A DNA stretch of 64,000 bases from Pararhizobium arenae (GCF_001931685.1 NZ_MOOY01000002.1:62001-126000), one strand, 5' to 3'. Positions 8,920 through 17,354 are shown, counted from the stretch's first letter. Numbers and translations: made by a program. Notes: a model not told the origin generated them from the sequence alone.

Positions 8920-9028
8920 GTGTTCGCCACCGAATGGATCTTATCACCGCCGCCTTCGCAGATCGCGGCGGCGAAGCCATGTTCTACAATATTTCAGATT
9001 AAATAATTGATATTATTAATTTTCTTTG

Positions 9029-9053
9029 GAATAGACTTTGTTCTCCGACGTTT
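9029..9053 (+). promoter_or_regulatory. Candidate ECF promoter (GGAAT-N16-CGTT)
   Basis: GGAAT at 9029-9033 and CGTT at 9050-9053, 43 bp upstream of the Ser/Asn-rich secreted protein gene. It lies in an otherwise AT-rich gap, which is unusual in this GC-rich window. Confidence 0.55.
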
Positions 9054-9095
9054 CTCCGCTGCAGCCAACAAGGCTGTTCATCAAGGAGAAACACC

Positions 9096-9434
9096 ATGAA
9101 AAAGCTTGTTGCAGTTTTCGTTTCATTTTTGCTGGCAGGCATCGCCGCGCCGGCCCCGGCGGTGGCGGACGATGATCCGGTCTCGCGCTTCCTGCAAAAA
9201 ATGGCGCGACATCACCAGACGAGCCACTCCCGCTACAGCCGCGACCGTGATGACGACCGGCGCGGCAGCTGGAGCTCCAACCGCGACTCAAACTCGTCGC
9301 GGAATAGCAATTCGAATTCGAACTCCAACCGCAATTCGAATTCATCGAGCAATTCGAGTTCGAACAGCTCGTCCAATTCTTCCAGCAACTCCAGCTCCAA
9401 TTCATCATCCAATTCCTCTTCCGACGACGATTGA
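9096..9434 (+). CDS. Small secreted Ser/Asn-rich low-complexity protein
   Basis: A 112-residue exported protein with a clear start (AAGGAGAAACACC before ATG). Residues 1-25 are a signal peptide (LVAVFVSFLLAGIAAPAPAVAD). A short middle segment (about 26-60) is charged and His/Arg-rich (DDDPVSRFLQKMARHH, SRDRDDDRR). Residues 60-108 are almost only Ser and Asn, with a DDD end. No catalytic motif is present. Such a tail is disordered and highly hydrophilic, suggesting a surface, matrix or spacer-like role, but the function is unknown. The Ser/Asn codons give an aattcg-type nucleotide periodicity that could make the tract length unstable. A GGAAT-N16-CGTT element upstream links it to the ECF sigma factor. 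Confidence 0.75.
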   Translation: MKKLVAVFVSFLLAGIAAPAPAVADDDPVSRFLQKMARHHQTSHSRYSRDRDDDRRGSWSSNRDSNSSRNSNSNSNSNRNSNSSSNSSSNSSSNSSSNSSSNSSSNSSSDDD

Positions 9435-9562
9435 TGTCTGATCGCAAGAGAAGGGCGGTTCAAAGTTCTTCCCAGCCCGCGGCTCAGCATGGCTTGGAGG
9501 CGCAACATTGATTAGCAAGCGATAGCGCCTGCAAGTGATCACGTCCTTACATCAACACAGAC

Positions 9563-9597
9563 TTCGGGCCGGCTGTTGGACAGACAGTCGGCCCGAA
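9563..9597 (+). terminator. Hairpin terminator after the Ser/Asn-rich gene
   Basis: TTCGGGCCG (9563-9571) pairs perfectly with CGGCCCGAA (9589-9597), followed by TTGTGTT. It separates the Ser/Asn-rich gene from the RTX gene in the 314-base gap 9435-9748. The only other element I see in that gap is the candidate promoter at 9673. Confidence 0.55.
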
Positions 9598-9672
9598 TTG
9601 TGTTGCCCGCTTTTGGCCAGGCAACTGCCGGAGCTTTGTTTTCGCGGTATCGCATAAAATCCCGCGTAGGAC

Positions 9673-9697
9673 GGAATAAGCCGGAAACCCCTTCGTT
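9673..9697 (+). promoter_or_regulatory. Candidate ECF promoter for the RTX-repeat gene (GGAAT-N16-CGTT)
   Basis: GGAAT at 9673-9677 and CGTT at 9694-9697, 52 bp upstream of the RTX-repeat gene start. Confidence 0.55.
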
Positions 9698-9748
9698 CTT
9701 CCCATCGCAACAGGGCAATGGTGCCCCGCAAACATGTGGAGATGAACG

Positions 9749-10486
9749 ATGGTCACGAAACGCGGAAACGACGACGCAAATAGGCTCACCGGGACGAACG
9801 ACACCGACTACCTCTATGGTCGTTCTGGCGACGACCTGCTGTACGGCTACGGCGGAAACGACTTCCTGTACGGCGAAGAAGGCAACGATACGATCGACGC
9901 AGGCGGCGGCCACAACCAGATCTGGGGCGGAGAAGGCAATGACCGTATTGTTTCAGGCAGCGGCAACGACAGCATCTGGGGCGGAGAAGGCGATGATACC
10001 ATCAATGCCGGCAGCGGCAATAACCGCCTGAGCCTGTCCGAGGGCAATGATTACGCCGTCACGGGCAGCGGCAGCGATATCATCAGCGGGGGCGAAGGCA
10101 ACGATGTCATCTATGCGGGGGCTGGCAACGACAACCTCAGCGGCGGCGAGGGGGACGATAACATCTATGGCCAGGCCGGCAATGACCGTATCGTCGCCCA
10201 CGAAGGCAACGATATTCTGAACGGTGGCGCTGGCAACGATATCATGACCGGAGGCGAAGGCGCCGACGTGTTCGTCTTCAATGGCGGCCGCGATGTCGTC
10301 ACCGATTTCGAAAACGGTGATGATCGGATCGACGTGTCATACTACGGCCGTTTCGACAGTTTCTCCGACATTCGCGCCGCGTCCAGCCAGTCGGGCAGTG
10401 ATGTCATCGTCAAGTCCGGTCAGGACTATATCGTGCTCGAAGACACGCGTCTCAACCAGCTGAGCCACGACGACTTCCTCTGGTAG
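9749..10486 (+). CDS. RTX-type calcium-binding repeat protein
   Basis: A 245-residue protein made largely of nonapeptide repeats of the form GGxGxDxU (for example GGEGNDRIV, GSGNDSIWG, GGEGDDTIN) from about residue 15 to 185. These fold as a calcium-loaded parallel beta roll. A short C-terminal domain (about 185-245: DVFVFNGGRDVVTDFENGDDRIDVS) is like the end of type I-secreted hemolysin-type proteins and includes the usual DFxxGDDRIDLS-like motif. There is no N-terminal signal peptide, which fits type I secretion, but no ABC/HlyD export genes are near. There is no enzymatic domain, so it is more likely a matrix or surface protein than a toxin. A ribosome site (GGAGATGAACG) supports the start. 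An ECF-type element lies upstream. Confidence 0.88.
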   Translation: MVTKRGNDDANRLTGTNDTDYLYGRSGDDLLYGYGGNDFLYGEEGNDTIDAGGGHNQIWGGEGNDRIVSGSGNDSIWGGEGDDTINAGSGNNRLSLSEGNDYAVTGSGSDIISGGEGNDVIYAGAGNDNLSGGEGDDNIYGQAGNDRIVAHEGNDILNGGAGNDIMTGGEGADVFVFNGGRDVVTDFENGDDRIDVSYYGRFDSFSDIRAASSQSGSDVIVKSGQDYIVLEDTRLNQLSHDDFLW

Positions 10487-11020
10487 TTTTTTGGGGGGTC
10501 GGGAACGCCGGCATGAATAGAAGACCCTGCAACACACGCCACTGGACTCTTTCGGTGGCGTCTGCTTTTCACGACCCGCCCCGCTCTGTACTGCGCGCGT
10601 CACAAAACTCTGCTCCCGATGCCAACTCATACTTTGCTTGACCCGATTTATTCCGGCAGACCTTCTGAAGTTCGTGGAAGTCATGTGCTGGCCGAAGGTT
10701 CCTCCACACGTCACGGAGCGCGGCGCATGTCAGATGAGGATCGACGTGGGTGCCTGCATGGTTTCGATGTGGAAAGTAACCCCTATGACTGTGTATGTGG
10801 CACGTTTGTCCGCAAGATATCCAGGTCAACACCGATGCGTTCTCTTTGTCGCTGGAGCCGATCTTGAATGGCAGGATAGCCCATATGATCTACGCACCAC
10901 CACCCATATTGCAGTAGCGGTTGTGTCGGAGAGCAGGCTGGCGATGAGACGGCCTATATCGTCCGGCTCGCTTACGCGCCAGCGAAGTCGGTTCTTCTGT
11001 CATGTCAGTTTCCATTGAAG
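10487..11020. other. Gap without an intact gene
   Basis: After the RTX terminator this stretch has no convincing coding sequence. On the minus strand around 10660-10790 a frame reads NHAGTHVDPHL, which resembles the metal-binding HxGTHxDxP motif of cyclase/kynurenine formamidase-family proteins. It may be a remnant of such a gene, but flanking similarity is weak. Confidence 0.35.
10536..10561 (+). terminator. Hairpin terminator after the RTX gene
   Basis: ACGCCAC (10536-10542) and GTGGCGT (10555-10561) form a perfect stem followed by CTGCTTTTC, 50 bases after the RTX stop codon. Confidence 0.65.
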
Positions 11021-11099
11021 GCGTTTGCGGGGTAGACGGCTTCCCAGCTTGAATTCGAGCCTGTTGCCAGCGTCCAGATCGTCTCGGCAGCCTCTTTCT

Positions 11100-11456
11100 C
11101 TTCAAGCACGTTTCGGCATCCAATTGCTCAACCGGACGACCCGAAGCGTGTCGCTGACCGATGCAAGAGCGATGCTGCTGGCGCAACTGTCGCCGGCTTT
11201 CAGCGAGATTGGCTCGGCGCTCGATGCCCTCAACCAGTTTCGCGACACGCCGTTTGGCAAGGTTCGCAACGCGCCCAATTCGGTTGAACCCTTCGTATTC
11301 TGATCGGTCATTGGTCCGCTGATTGCAGAAAACCCCAGTGTCCAGCGGGAAATCGTCGCGACCGACCGCCTCGTCGATATCGTGGAGGAGGGATTCGATG
11401 CCGGCATCCGTCTCGGGCAAGTCGTAATTCCTATGGCAGAAGGCGTTTCACGGTGA
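11100..11456 (+). pseudogene. Broken LysR-family regulator gene
   Basis: The frame reads [19 protein letters not shown], the wing region of a LysR regulator, then SPAFSEIGSALDALNQFRDTPFGKVR and NSVEPFVF. An in-frame TGA at 11301-11303 interrupts it, and the same frame continues with [30 protein letters not shown], a typical LysR effector-domain segment, ending at 11454-11456. The helix-turn-helix upstream is scrambled and the last two-thirds of the effector domain is missing, so the gene is truncated at both ends. It converges on the ABC ATPase gene. Related intact LysR genes stand at 21080 and 42183. Confidence 0.8.
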
Positions 11457-12515
11457 AGCGATGACAGCGGCTCCGGCTGCATCGAACAGCGATAAGCGGA
11501 CATTGTCGATATGAATACCTACCGTCTCGCCGATGCCGAAGCCGATGTCCGCAGGTGCGCTGACGTTGATCAGCCCAAGTTCAGGATTGCGCACAAAAAC
11601 AGAGGTGGTGCCGCCAAGGTACTCGCGGGCTTCGACCGTTCCCCGGCAGTGACCGTTTTCCGGCGCAACGAGCGACAGATGCTCGGGACGCGCGCCGAGC
11701 TGCACGGGCGCCGCGTCGCTCCTTAACGGCATTTCAAGCAACCCTTGACCTGAGAGATCAAGCTGGCCATCGCCATTTCGCTTGCAGGGCAGAATGTTCA
11801 TCTTCGGGCTGCCGATGAATTGGGCGACGAAAAGATTGGCGGGGTTTTCATACAGTTCGTGTGGCGTACCCTGTTGCATAACGCGGCCGTCTTTCAACAC
11901 GACGATGCGATCCGCCAGCGTCATCGCCTCGACCTGATCGTGGGTGACGTAGATCATGGTGGCGCCCAGCGAACGGTGGAGCTTGGCAATCTCGAGCCGC
12001 ATATCCACGCGAAGGGCGGCATCCAGGTTCGACAGCGGTTCGTCGAACAGGAAGCCGACCGGTTCGCGCACGATCGCCCGCCCGATGGCAACACGCTGGC
12101 GCTGGCCGCCGGACAGTTCTTTCGGGTAGCGGTCGAGCAGCGGGGTCAATTTCAAGGTATCGGCTGCCGCATCCACCTTGGCTCTGATCGCGCCAACCGA
12201 AAGCTTGGCCAGTTTCAGGCCGAAGCCCATGTTCTGGCGAACGGTCATGTGCGGGTAAAGCGCATAGGACTGGAACACCATGGCGAGCTTGCGCTCCACC
12301 GGCAAGGCTGCAGTCACGTCGTGTCCGTCGATGACGATCTGGCCGGACGTCGTGGCCTCCAACCCTGCGATCATCCGCAACAAGGTGGACTTGCCGCAGC
12401 CGGAAGGACCGACAATGACGACGAACTCGCCGTCGGCGATCTCCAGGTCGAGATCCCTGATGATCTCGACAGTGCCATATTGCTTGCCTGCCTTGCGCAG
12501 CGAAATCTTACCCAT
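11448..12515 (-). CDS. Sugar ABC transporter ATP-binding protein (MalK/UgpC type)
   Basis: A 355-residue ATPase that energises the importer encoded just upstream. The start at 12515 has AGGAG before it (AGGAGAATACC). Walker A is GPSGCGKST (about 35-43), followed by the Q-loop (MVFQSYALYPH), signature LSGGQRQRVAIGRA, Walker B VGFLFDEPLSNLD and the switch His in YVTHDQ. The C-terminal regulatory part (about 235-355) is the TOBE/MOP-like domain of carbohydrate-type CUT1 ATPases. It is the last gene of the minus-strand amino-sugar operon, 20 bases after the second permease gene. The substrate is probably the amino sugar handled by the NanE and ROK proteins of the same operon. Confidence 0.93.
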   Translation of the reverse strand: MGKISLRKAGKQYGTVEIIRDLDLEIADGEFVVIVGPSGCGKSTLLRMIAGLEATTSGQIVIDGHDVTAALPVERKLAMVFQSYALYPHMTVRQNMGFGLKLAKLSVGAIRAKVDAAADTLKLTPLLDRYPKELSGGQRQRVAIGRAIVREPVGFLFDEPLSNLDAALRVDMRLEIAKLHRSLGATMIYVTHDQVEAMTLADRIVVLKDGRVMQQGTPHELYENPANLFVAQFIGSPKMNILPCKRNGDGQLDLSGQGLLEMPLRSDAAPVQLGARPEHLSLVAPENGHCRGTVEAREYLGGTTSVFVRNPELGLINVSAPADIGFGIGETVGIHIDNVRLSLFDAAGAAVIASP

Positions 12516-12535
12516 GGTATTCTCCTGAAATAAGA

Positions 12536-13357
12536 TCAGCCCTTGACCGCGCCGGCCGTCATAGACCCGCTGATCTGGCGATACATGATGAGACCGAGCA
12601 GGACGGGCGGCAGTGCGCCGACGACCATGACGGCTGAGGCGACGCCCCATTGCACGCCGCCCCCGCTGGCGGCGAAGAAGAAGGACGCGCCGACGGTGAT
12701 CGGCACCGCCTTCGACGTGGTCAGCATCAGGCCGAACAGGAATTCGTTCCATGCGGTGATGAAGCCGAAGATCAGGCTGGTGACGATGGCCGGGCGACAG
12801 ACCGGCGCAATGACACGCAACAGGATCTGCCGGCGATTGGCGCCGTCCATCAGGGCTGCCTCGTCGAGCTCGCCAGGGAGGTCGCGGATGGCATTGACCA
12901 GTATAACCAGAGCGAGCGGCAGGTTGACGATCGAAAGGATCAGACCAAGGCCGAGGCGGGTATCGAGCAGCGCCAGCCACTGGAACATCATATAAAGCGG
13001 GATCGCGAAGATGATCAGCGGTACGGCTCGCAAGTTGACGATGAACGGTAAGAGCGTGCGTTCCCCGAGCCGGCCGCGAGCGATCGCATAGGCCGCAGGC
13101 AGTGCAAGCGCGACTGCAAGGGTAGTTCCGATCAGGGCAACTGTGATGCTGTTCAACAGATAGAGAAATATGTTCAACCTGTCGGATACCTGGAACACCG
13201 CAAGATAGTTGTCGAGTGTCGGCGCCTGTACCCACAGTCCGGGGTTGGTCGACAGTTCGCGCGCGCTCTTGAAGGACGTGACGAGCGTGACAAGGATCGG
13301 AAAATTCATGGCCAGCGCCGCGATGGCGAAGACGAGCCAGCGAAGGGCGTTGATCAT
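12536..13357 (-). CDS. Carbohydrate ABC permease (MalG type)
   Basis: Inner-membrane permease of 273 residues with six predicted helices and the cytoplasmic EAA loop (ELDEAALMDGANRRQILLRVIAPVCRPA, about 180-207) that contacts the ATPase. It pairs with the permease at 13354 and overlaps its end by four bases. It is part of the CUT1-type importer with the binding protein at 14471-15799 and the ATPase at 11448-12515. Confidence 0.92.
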   Translation of the reverse strand: MINALRWLVFAIAALAMNFPILVTLVTSFKSARELSTNPGLWVQAPTLDNYLAVFQVSDRLNIFLYLLNSITVALIGTTLAVALALPAAYAIARGRLGERTLLPFIVNLRAVPLIIFAIPLYMMFQWLALLDTRLGLGLILSIVNLPLALVILVNAIRDLPGELDEAALMDGANRRQILLRVIAPVCRPAIVTSLIFGFITAWNEFLFGLMLTTSKAVPITVGASFFFAASGGGVQWGVASAVMVVGALPPVLLGLIMYRQISGSMTAGAVKG

Positions 13358-14235
13358 CTGAGGGCTCCCTTGCGACGGCTGGCAATGAAGTTGAGGCCGT
13401 AGAGGACGGCGAAGGAGACGGCAAACAGGATCACGGACGCTGCGACCGCCTTGCCGATAGCCCCCTGCTTGAAGAAGGCCTCGTAGATGTAGATCGATAG
13501 CGAGGCCGTGGAGCCGCCGGGGCCGCTGCCTGTGAGAACGTAGACGTTGTCGAAAACCCGGAAGCCATCAATAAAGCGGATGAGAAGGGCGACAACGATC
13601 GTCGGGGCCATCAAGGGCAGTTCAACATACCACAACAGATGCCACCGCCGCGCGCCGTCCATGGCGGAGGCCTCGACGATCTCGGTGGGGATCGCCCGAT
13701 AGGCCATGTAGAACAACAGCAGGGCAAAAGGCGTCCACTGCAAGGTTTCCACGACGATCAGCGTCCAGAATGCGGAGGTAGGACCGAGGAAGGAGACACT
13801 GGTGCCGAACCAGGCCCAGAGATAATAAGGCACCGGGCCGGCGAATTCGTGCAGCACGAGTCGGTACATCAGACCGACCAACGCCGGTGCCACCATCAGC
13901 GGCAGCATCAGGATCGCCATCAACCAGCTGCGCCTTTCGATCAGCGGCGACAGGAAGATAGCAAGAACCAGCCCGAGTGCGCATTCGAGCAGCGCGGTCA
14001 GCGCCCCGAAGCGAAATGAAAACCAGCTGGCCTGCCAGAATGCCCTGTCGTTCCAGACGGCGGCAAAATTGGACAGACCGGTGATCCTGGGCTGGCGCAG
14101 CGTCTCGAATGATACGTCGGAGACGGAATAGATCAGGTTGACGATTGCCGGAAAGCCGAGAAAGACCAAAAGGAACAGCACGAGCGGCATGGCCAGCAGC
14201 CGAAACTCCGAAGAATGGGCGCCCTGTGTGTTCAT
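13354..14235 (-). CDS. Carbohydrate ABC permease (MalF/UgpA type)
   Basis: Inner-membrane permease of 293 residues if translation starts at the ATG at 14235 (AAGGA 11 bases upstream). An in-frame start at 14283 would add 16 polar residues without a ribosome site. The first helix (LLAMPLVLFLLVFLGFPAIV) and the EAA loop (EASAMDGARRWHLLWYVELPLMAPT) are clear. It forms the heterodimeric channel with the downstream MalG-type permease. A 235-base gap with a repeat-like element separates it from the binding-protein gene. Confidence 0.88.
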   Translation of the reverse strand: MNTQGAHSSEFRLLAMPLVLFLLVFLGFPAIVNLIYSVSDVSFETLRQPRITGLSNFAAVWNDRAFWQASWFSFRFGALTALLECALGLVLAIFLSPLIERRSWLMAILMLPLMVAPALVGLMYRLVLHEFAGPVPYYLWAWFGTSVSFLGPTSAFWTLIVVETLQWTPFALLLFYMAYRAIPTEIVEASAMDGARRWHLLWYVELPLMAPTIVVALLIRFIDGFRVFDNVYVLTGSGPGGSTASLSIYIYEAFFKQGAIGKAVAASVILFAVSFAVLYGLNFIASRRKGALR

Positions 14236-14299
14236 CGAACCGCTATCCTTCGTGTCGCAACTGGGTAGGCGTTCATCTGGCATGTCCGTTTGGTTGGGA

Positions 14300-14405
14300 G
14301 ATTGCTAGGGTCTGTCAGAACCTGACAGAACCCTAAATTTCTTTGATTTCGTTTGTCTTTTCGGGAAAACGGTTCCCACTTTTCTCTGACAAACTCTAGG
14401 CGGCC
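14300..14405. repeat. RIME-like rhizobial intergenic element
   Basis: The spacer between the binding-protein and permease genes holds a perfect inverted repeat CTGTCAG (14312-14318)/CTGACAG (14322-14328). It is followed by a segment with GGGAAAACGGTTCCCACTTT and ending ACTCTAGGC. Sequences of this type (gaaaacc-ggttcccactttt...ctctag) are a frequent mobile intergenic repeat in Rhizobiales. I see one copy. It could fold in mRNA and lower permease expression relative to the binding protein. Confidence 0.45.
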
Positions 14406-14470
14406 CCACGTCGCTGCGTCGGTTCTTGCGGTTGATGCTGGCGGCGATCAACCCGTCGCCAGCAAAGCCG

Positions 14471-15799
14471 TTACTTGAGCAGTTCAGCCATGCCCTTTTC
14501 GGTATTGGCAAGTGCATCGTCCAGCGACTGTTGGCCGGACCAGTAGCCGGTGAATTCCTTGGCCTGAAGTTCATAGACAGACAGCGCCTTTGCAGCGGTG
14601 CCGCCGTTCATGACATAGCCGTATTTGGACGCGAACTCGCCGAGCTTGACGAGATCAGGGCGTTCCTTCGCGACTTCGGTGACGACTTCCGGCGTCAGCG
14701 CCGGGGCGCCGTTGTTCCGGGCGTAGGTCAGGGCAGCTTCCTTCGAGGAAAGCCACTTGATGAAAGCTTGGCCACCGGCCTTGTTTTCAGCGTTCTTGTT
14801 GAGACCGAAACCGAGGCCGTGGATGTGTGTAAAGCGACCTTCAGGGCCAGCGGGCGGAGCAACCGTTTCCGTGACGTCGGCGACGGTCGGCGACTTTTCC
14901 TTGCTGGTCAGGTCGGATGCGGCAGCATTCCACTGCATCATCGCGGCAACCTGGCCCGACGTGTAGGCCGCATTGGCTTCGGCAAATTCGTACGACAAGG
15001 AATCGCTCGGTGTCGCGCCGGCATCGTAGAGCAGCTTGTAGGTCTCGAGCCCCTTGCGGTAGGCATCGGAATTGACCGTGATCTTGCCGCTCTCATCCAT
15101 CCAGTTACCACCAAAAGCACGTGGCAACGACTGGAACACCATGATGTTGAACAGGAGGTTCTTGAGCTGCAGGACCGTGCCGTAGCGCGTCGGGCTGTCA
15201 GGATTGACGGCCTGGGTGAAATACAGCGCGGTTGCGGCGTAGTCATCCCATGTCCATTCGTCCGGGTTCTTCGGCTCAAGCTTCTTGCCAAGGTGCTTTT
15301 CAGAGATTTCGGCATACTTCGCCTTGGCGGCGTCGTCCTTCATCAGGGCCTCGACCAGGTCCTTGCGATAGTACATGAAGTGCATCGAAAGGTCGGTCGG
15401 AACACCGAACTGCTTGCCTTCATATTGCATGGTCTTGAGCACGGATTCGCCGTAGACCGAGGCTGCCTCGCCCGATAGTTCGACCGGTTCCATGAACGGC
15501 GCATACCGGCCGATGGAATAGGTTGCCAGCAGGTTGACGTCGAAAGCCTTGGAACCGGCAGCGAGGTCGGCCTGGAGCTTGTCCCAGAAGCCGTCGCGGT
15601 TGAAAAACAACAGCTCAACCTTGTCGTTTTCGGCGACATCGGATTTGGCATTGTAGACATCGGCTGCCGCGCGCAGCGCCGTTTCCTCCGGACCGCCGGG
15701 CCAGCCCAGCACGGTTACCTTGGCAAAAGCGGGGCTGGCCAGCAGGCTGGCGATGGCAACGGCCAAAAAGCCGCCTTGCTTGATCTTTGTAAATGTCAT
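14471..15799 (-). CDS. Sugar ABC transporter substrate-binding protein
   Basis: Periplasmic binding protein of 442 residues with an N-terminal signal peptide (GGFLAVAIASLLASPAFAKV). It belongs to the large MalE/UgpB-type extracellular family. Conserved-looking segments include ADVYNAKSDV, GTVLQLKNLLFNIMVFQSL and WNAAASDLTSKEKSP. Its start overlaps the ROK kinase stop by ATGA, so it is translationally coupled to the sugar kinase. The ligand is probably an amino sugar or a glycan containing one, inferred from the NanE/NanK neighbours. Confidence 0.9.
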   Translation of the reverse strand: MTFTKIKQGGFLAVAIASLLASPAFAKVTVLGWPGGPEETALRAAADVYNAKSDVAENDKVELLFFNRDGFWDKLQADLAAGSKAFDVNLLATYSIGRYAPFMEPVELSGEAASVYGESVLKTMQYEGKQFGVPTDLSMHFMYYRKDLVEALMKDDAAKAKYAEISEKHLGKKLEPKNPDEWTWDDYAATALYFTQAVNPDSPTRYGTVLQLKNLLFNIMVFQSLPRAFGGNWMDESGKITVNSDAYRKGLETYKLLYDAGATPSDSLSYEFAEANAAYTSGQVAAMMQWNAAASDLTSKEKSPTVADVTETVAPPAGPEGRFTHIHGLGFGLNKNAENKAGGQAFIKWLSSKEAALTYARNNGAPALTPEVVTEVAKERPDLVKLGEFASKYGYVMNGGTAAKALSVYELQAKEFTGYWSGQQSLDDALANTEKGMAELLK

Positions 15800-16662
15800 G
15801 TCCGTTCTCCTCGTTGATGATTTTTTGCAAGATCGGCGATGCCCACGACGCCGACATTTTCCCCAAGGGCGGCGGCGTGGATTTGCGGTTTGAGCCGGGG
15901 CGGCAGGTCTTCCAAGGCCTGGCGCACGGCATCGAGATAACCCGTAGCAAGCCCGATTCCGCCACCGATGACGATGCGTGGTGGATCGAGTGCAAGATGG
16001 ATATTCCGGCAAAGCTGTGCAGTCTGGCGTGCCGATGCGCCAATGATGTCCTTGGCCCAGGAGCTGCCCGTGGCTGCAGCCGCGAAGACATCGCGTGCCG
16101 TAGCCCCCGGGTGATGGTCCTTGGCCCGACTGGCTATCCAGCGACCTGAAACCTGATCTTCCAGCGTGCCGGCAACATCCTCGGCGACGCGGAACTGCCC
16201 GAAATGGCCGGCAAGGCCCAACATCGGTTTGCCGTTGACGACGATACCGCCGCCGATGCCGGTCGATATGGTCAGAAATACCATGTCTTCGTTTTGGCCA
16301 GCGCCGAAACGGTATTCGCCCCAGGCTGCGGCCTGCGCATCGTTGGCGGCTAGAACCGGCACTCCAGAAAGGCGTGCAACCGTTTCTGCAAGAGGAAAGC
16401 GATCCGGGAGATCAAGCGTGTTGCGATTGAGCGCAGACCAGAAGCCTTGATCCACAATGCCGGTGACCGCCGCACCCGCCGTCGCGTAACGCCCCTGCCA
16501 CGACGTGATGGCCGTAAACAGCGCTTCAAGCCACTGCTCCGGATTGCCGCCGCGGGGTGTCGGCATCTTGTGGGTTTCCAGGACAACGCCTCCGCGCACC
16601 AGTGCGGCAAGCATCTTGGTGCCCCCTATGTCGAGTGCGAGAACAGTGTCCGGGTCGATCAT
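15796..16662 (-). CDS. nanK: ROK-family sugar kinase, likely N-acetylmannosamine kinase
   Basis: Cytoplasmic kinase of 288 residues that would phosphorylate ManNAc at C6, feeding the NanE epimerase encoded just upstream in the operon. The N-terminal phosphate loop is LALDIGGTKMLAALV, the catalytic-loop region is NDAQAAAWGEYRFG, and the glycine-rich segment is TISTGIGGGIVVNG. The zinc motif usual in ROK proteins (GHxx plus CxCGxxGC) is altered: GHFGQF is present but the Cys cluster is replaced by VAGTLEDQVSG, with no Cys. Zinc-less ROK kinases exist, so activity is still likely. It overlaps both neighbours by four bases. Another hexose kinase role cannot be excluded. Confidence 0.82.
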   Translation of the reverse strand: MIDPDTVLALDIGGTKMLAALVRGGVVLETHKMPTPRGGNPEQWLEALFTAITSWQGRYATAGAAVTGIVDQGFWSALNRNTLDLPDRFPLAETVARLSGVPVLAANDAQAAAWGEYRFGAGQNEDMVFLTISTGIGGGIVVNGKPMLGLAGHFGQFRVAEDVAGTLEDQVSGRWIASRAKDHHPGATARDVFAAAATGSSWAKDIIGASARQTAQLCRNIHLALDPPRIVIGGGIGLATGYLDAVRQALEDLPPRLKPQIHAAALGENVGVVGIADLAKNHQRGERT

Positions 16663-17354
16663 GCGGGTCGTGCTCCGGCCGAAGCGAGGGTGTCATCGAG
16701 CGCGGCGCGGAACCAGGAGGTGACGTGTTCCGGGCGTGTGATCGCGGAACCAACCACCACCGTGAAGGCGCCACTTGCAAGGGCTTTCGAGGCTTGCTCG
16801 GGAGTGCGGACGTTACCTTCAGCGATAACATGAGGCGTAAGCTTCGAGGCCGCCGCGATCAGCGCGAAATCGGGCTCGGTGGGTTCGATCGGCCCGGTAT
16901 ATCCGGCGAGTGTGGTGCCGACGATCTCGGCGCCCTCAGCCAGTGCCCATTCAACGTCGGCCAGAATGGAGCAATCCGCCATGGCGATGCGGCCATGTGC
17001 ATGGATACGGTCAATCAGAGTCTTGGTGTCGACGGGGCGGATGCGCTGGGTTGCGTCATAGGCGATGATATCTGCACCGGCTGCTACCAATGCATCAACA
17101 TCCTCGATCCATGGCGTGATGCGCACCTGCGTGTCATCAAGGTCTCGCTTGACCAATCCGATAATCGGCTTGTCTGTTGCCGCACGGACGGCGCGGACAT
17201 AGTCAGCCGACTCGATGCGGAGCCCCGCGGCGCCGCCATCCAACGCCGCTAGACCGAAGCCGACCACCATCGCGGCACTGTCCATCGCGCCACCCTTTAC
17301 CGGCTGGCAAGATACGATCAGTCCATTTTTCAAAGCTTGAATGTCAAGCAGCAC
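16659..17354 (-). CDS. nanE: N-acetylmannosamine-6-phosphate 2-epimerase
   Basis: TIM-barrel epimerase that converts ManNAc-6-phosphate to GlcNAc-6-phosphate, 231 residues from a GTG at 17354 with AGGAGAGCC upstream. A longer in-frame start at 17393 is less likely. Family segments are LIVSCQPVKGGAMDS at the N-terminus, PIIGLVKRDL with the conserved Lys, DIIAYDATQR, IAMADCS and VIAEGNVRTPEQA near the C-terminus, plus a terminal VVVGSAITRPE phosphate-binding motif. It is the first structural gene after the GntR regulator and is followed by the kinase with a four-base overlap. GlcNAc-6-phosphate processing enzymes (NagA/NagB) are not in the window. Confidence 0.93.
   Translation of the reverse strand: MLLDIQALKNGLIVSCQPVKGGAMDSAAMVVGFGLAALDGGAAGLRIESADYVRAVRAATDKPIIGLVKRDLDDTQVRITPWIEDVDALVAAGADIIAYDATQRIRPVDTKTLIDRIHAHGRIAMADCSILADVEWALAEGAEIVGTTLAGYTGPIEPTEPDFALIAAASKLTPHVIAEGNVRTPEQASKALASGAFTVVVGSAITRPEHVTSWFRAALDDTLASAGARPA

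Noticed and set aside
9290..9430. Satellite-like nucleotide repeat
   Set aside because: It is explained by Ser/Asn codons of the secreted protein, with a clear start, signal peptide and ribosome site.
9796..10260. Regular repeats suggesting a CRISPR array
   Set aside because: The periodicity is 27 bases in coding frame and encodes RTX nonapeptides; there are no unique spacers.
10569..10832. An intact cyclase/kynurenine formamidase gene on the minus strand
   Set aside because: Only a GTHVD-like motif is present. The frame is short and flanking family segments are missing, so it is at best a remnant.
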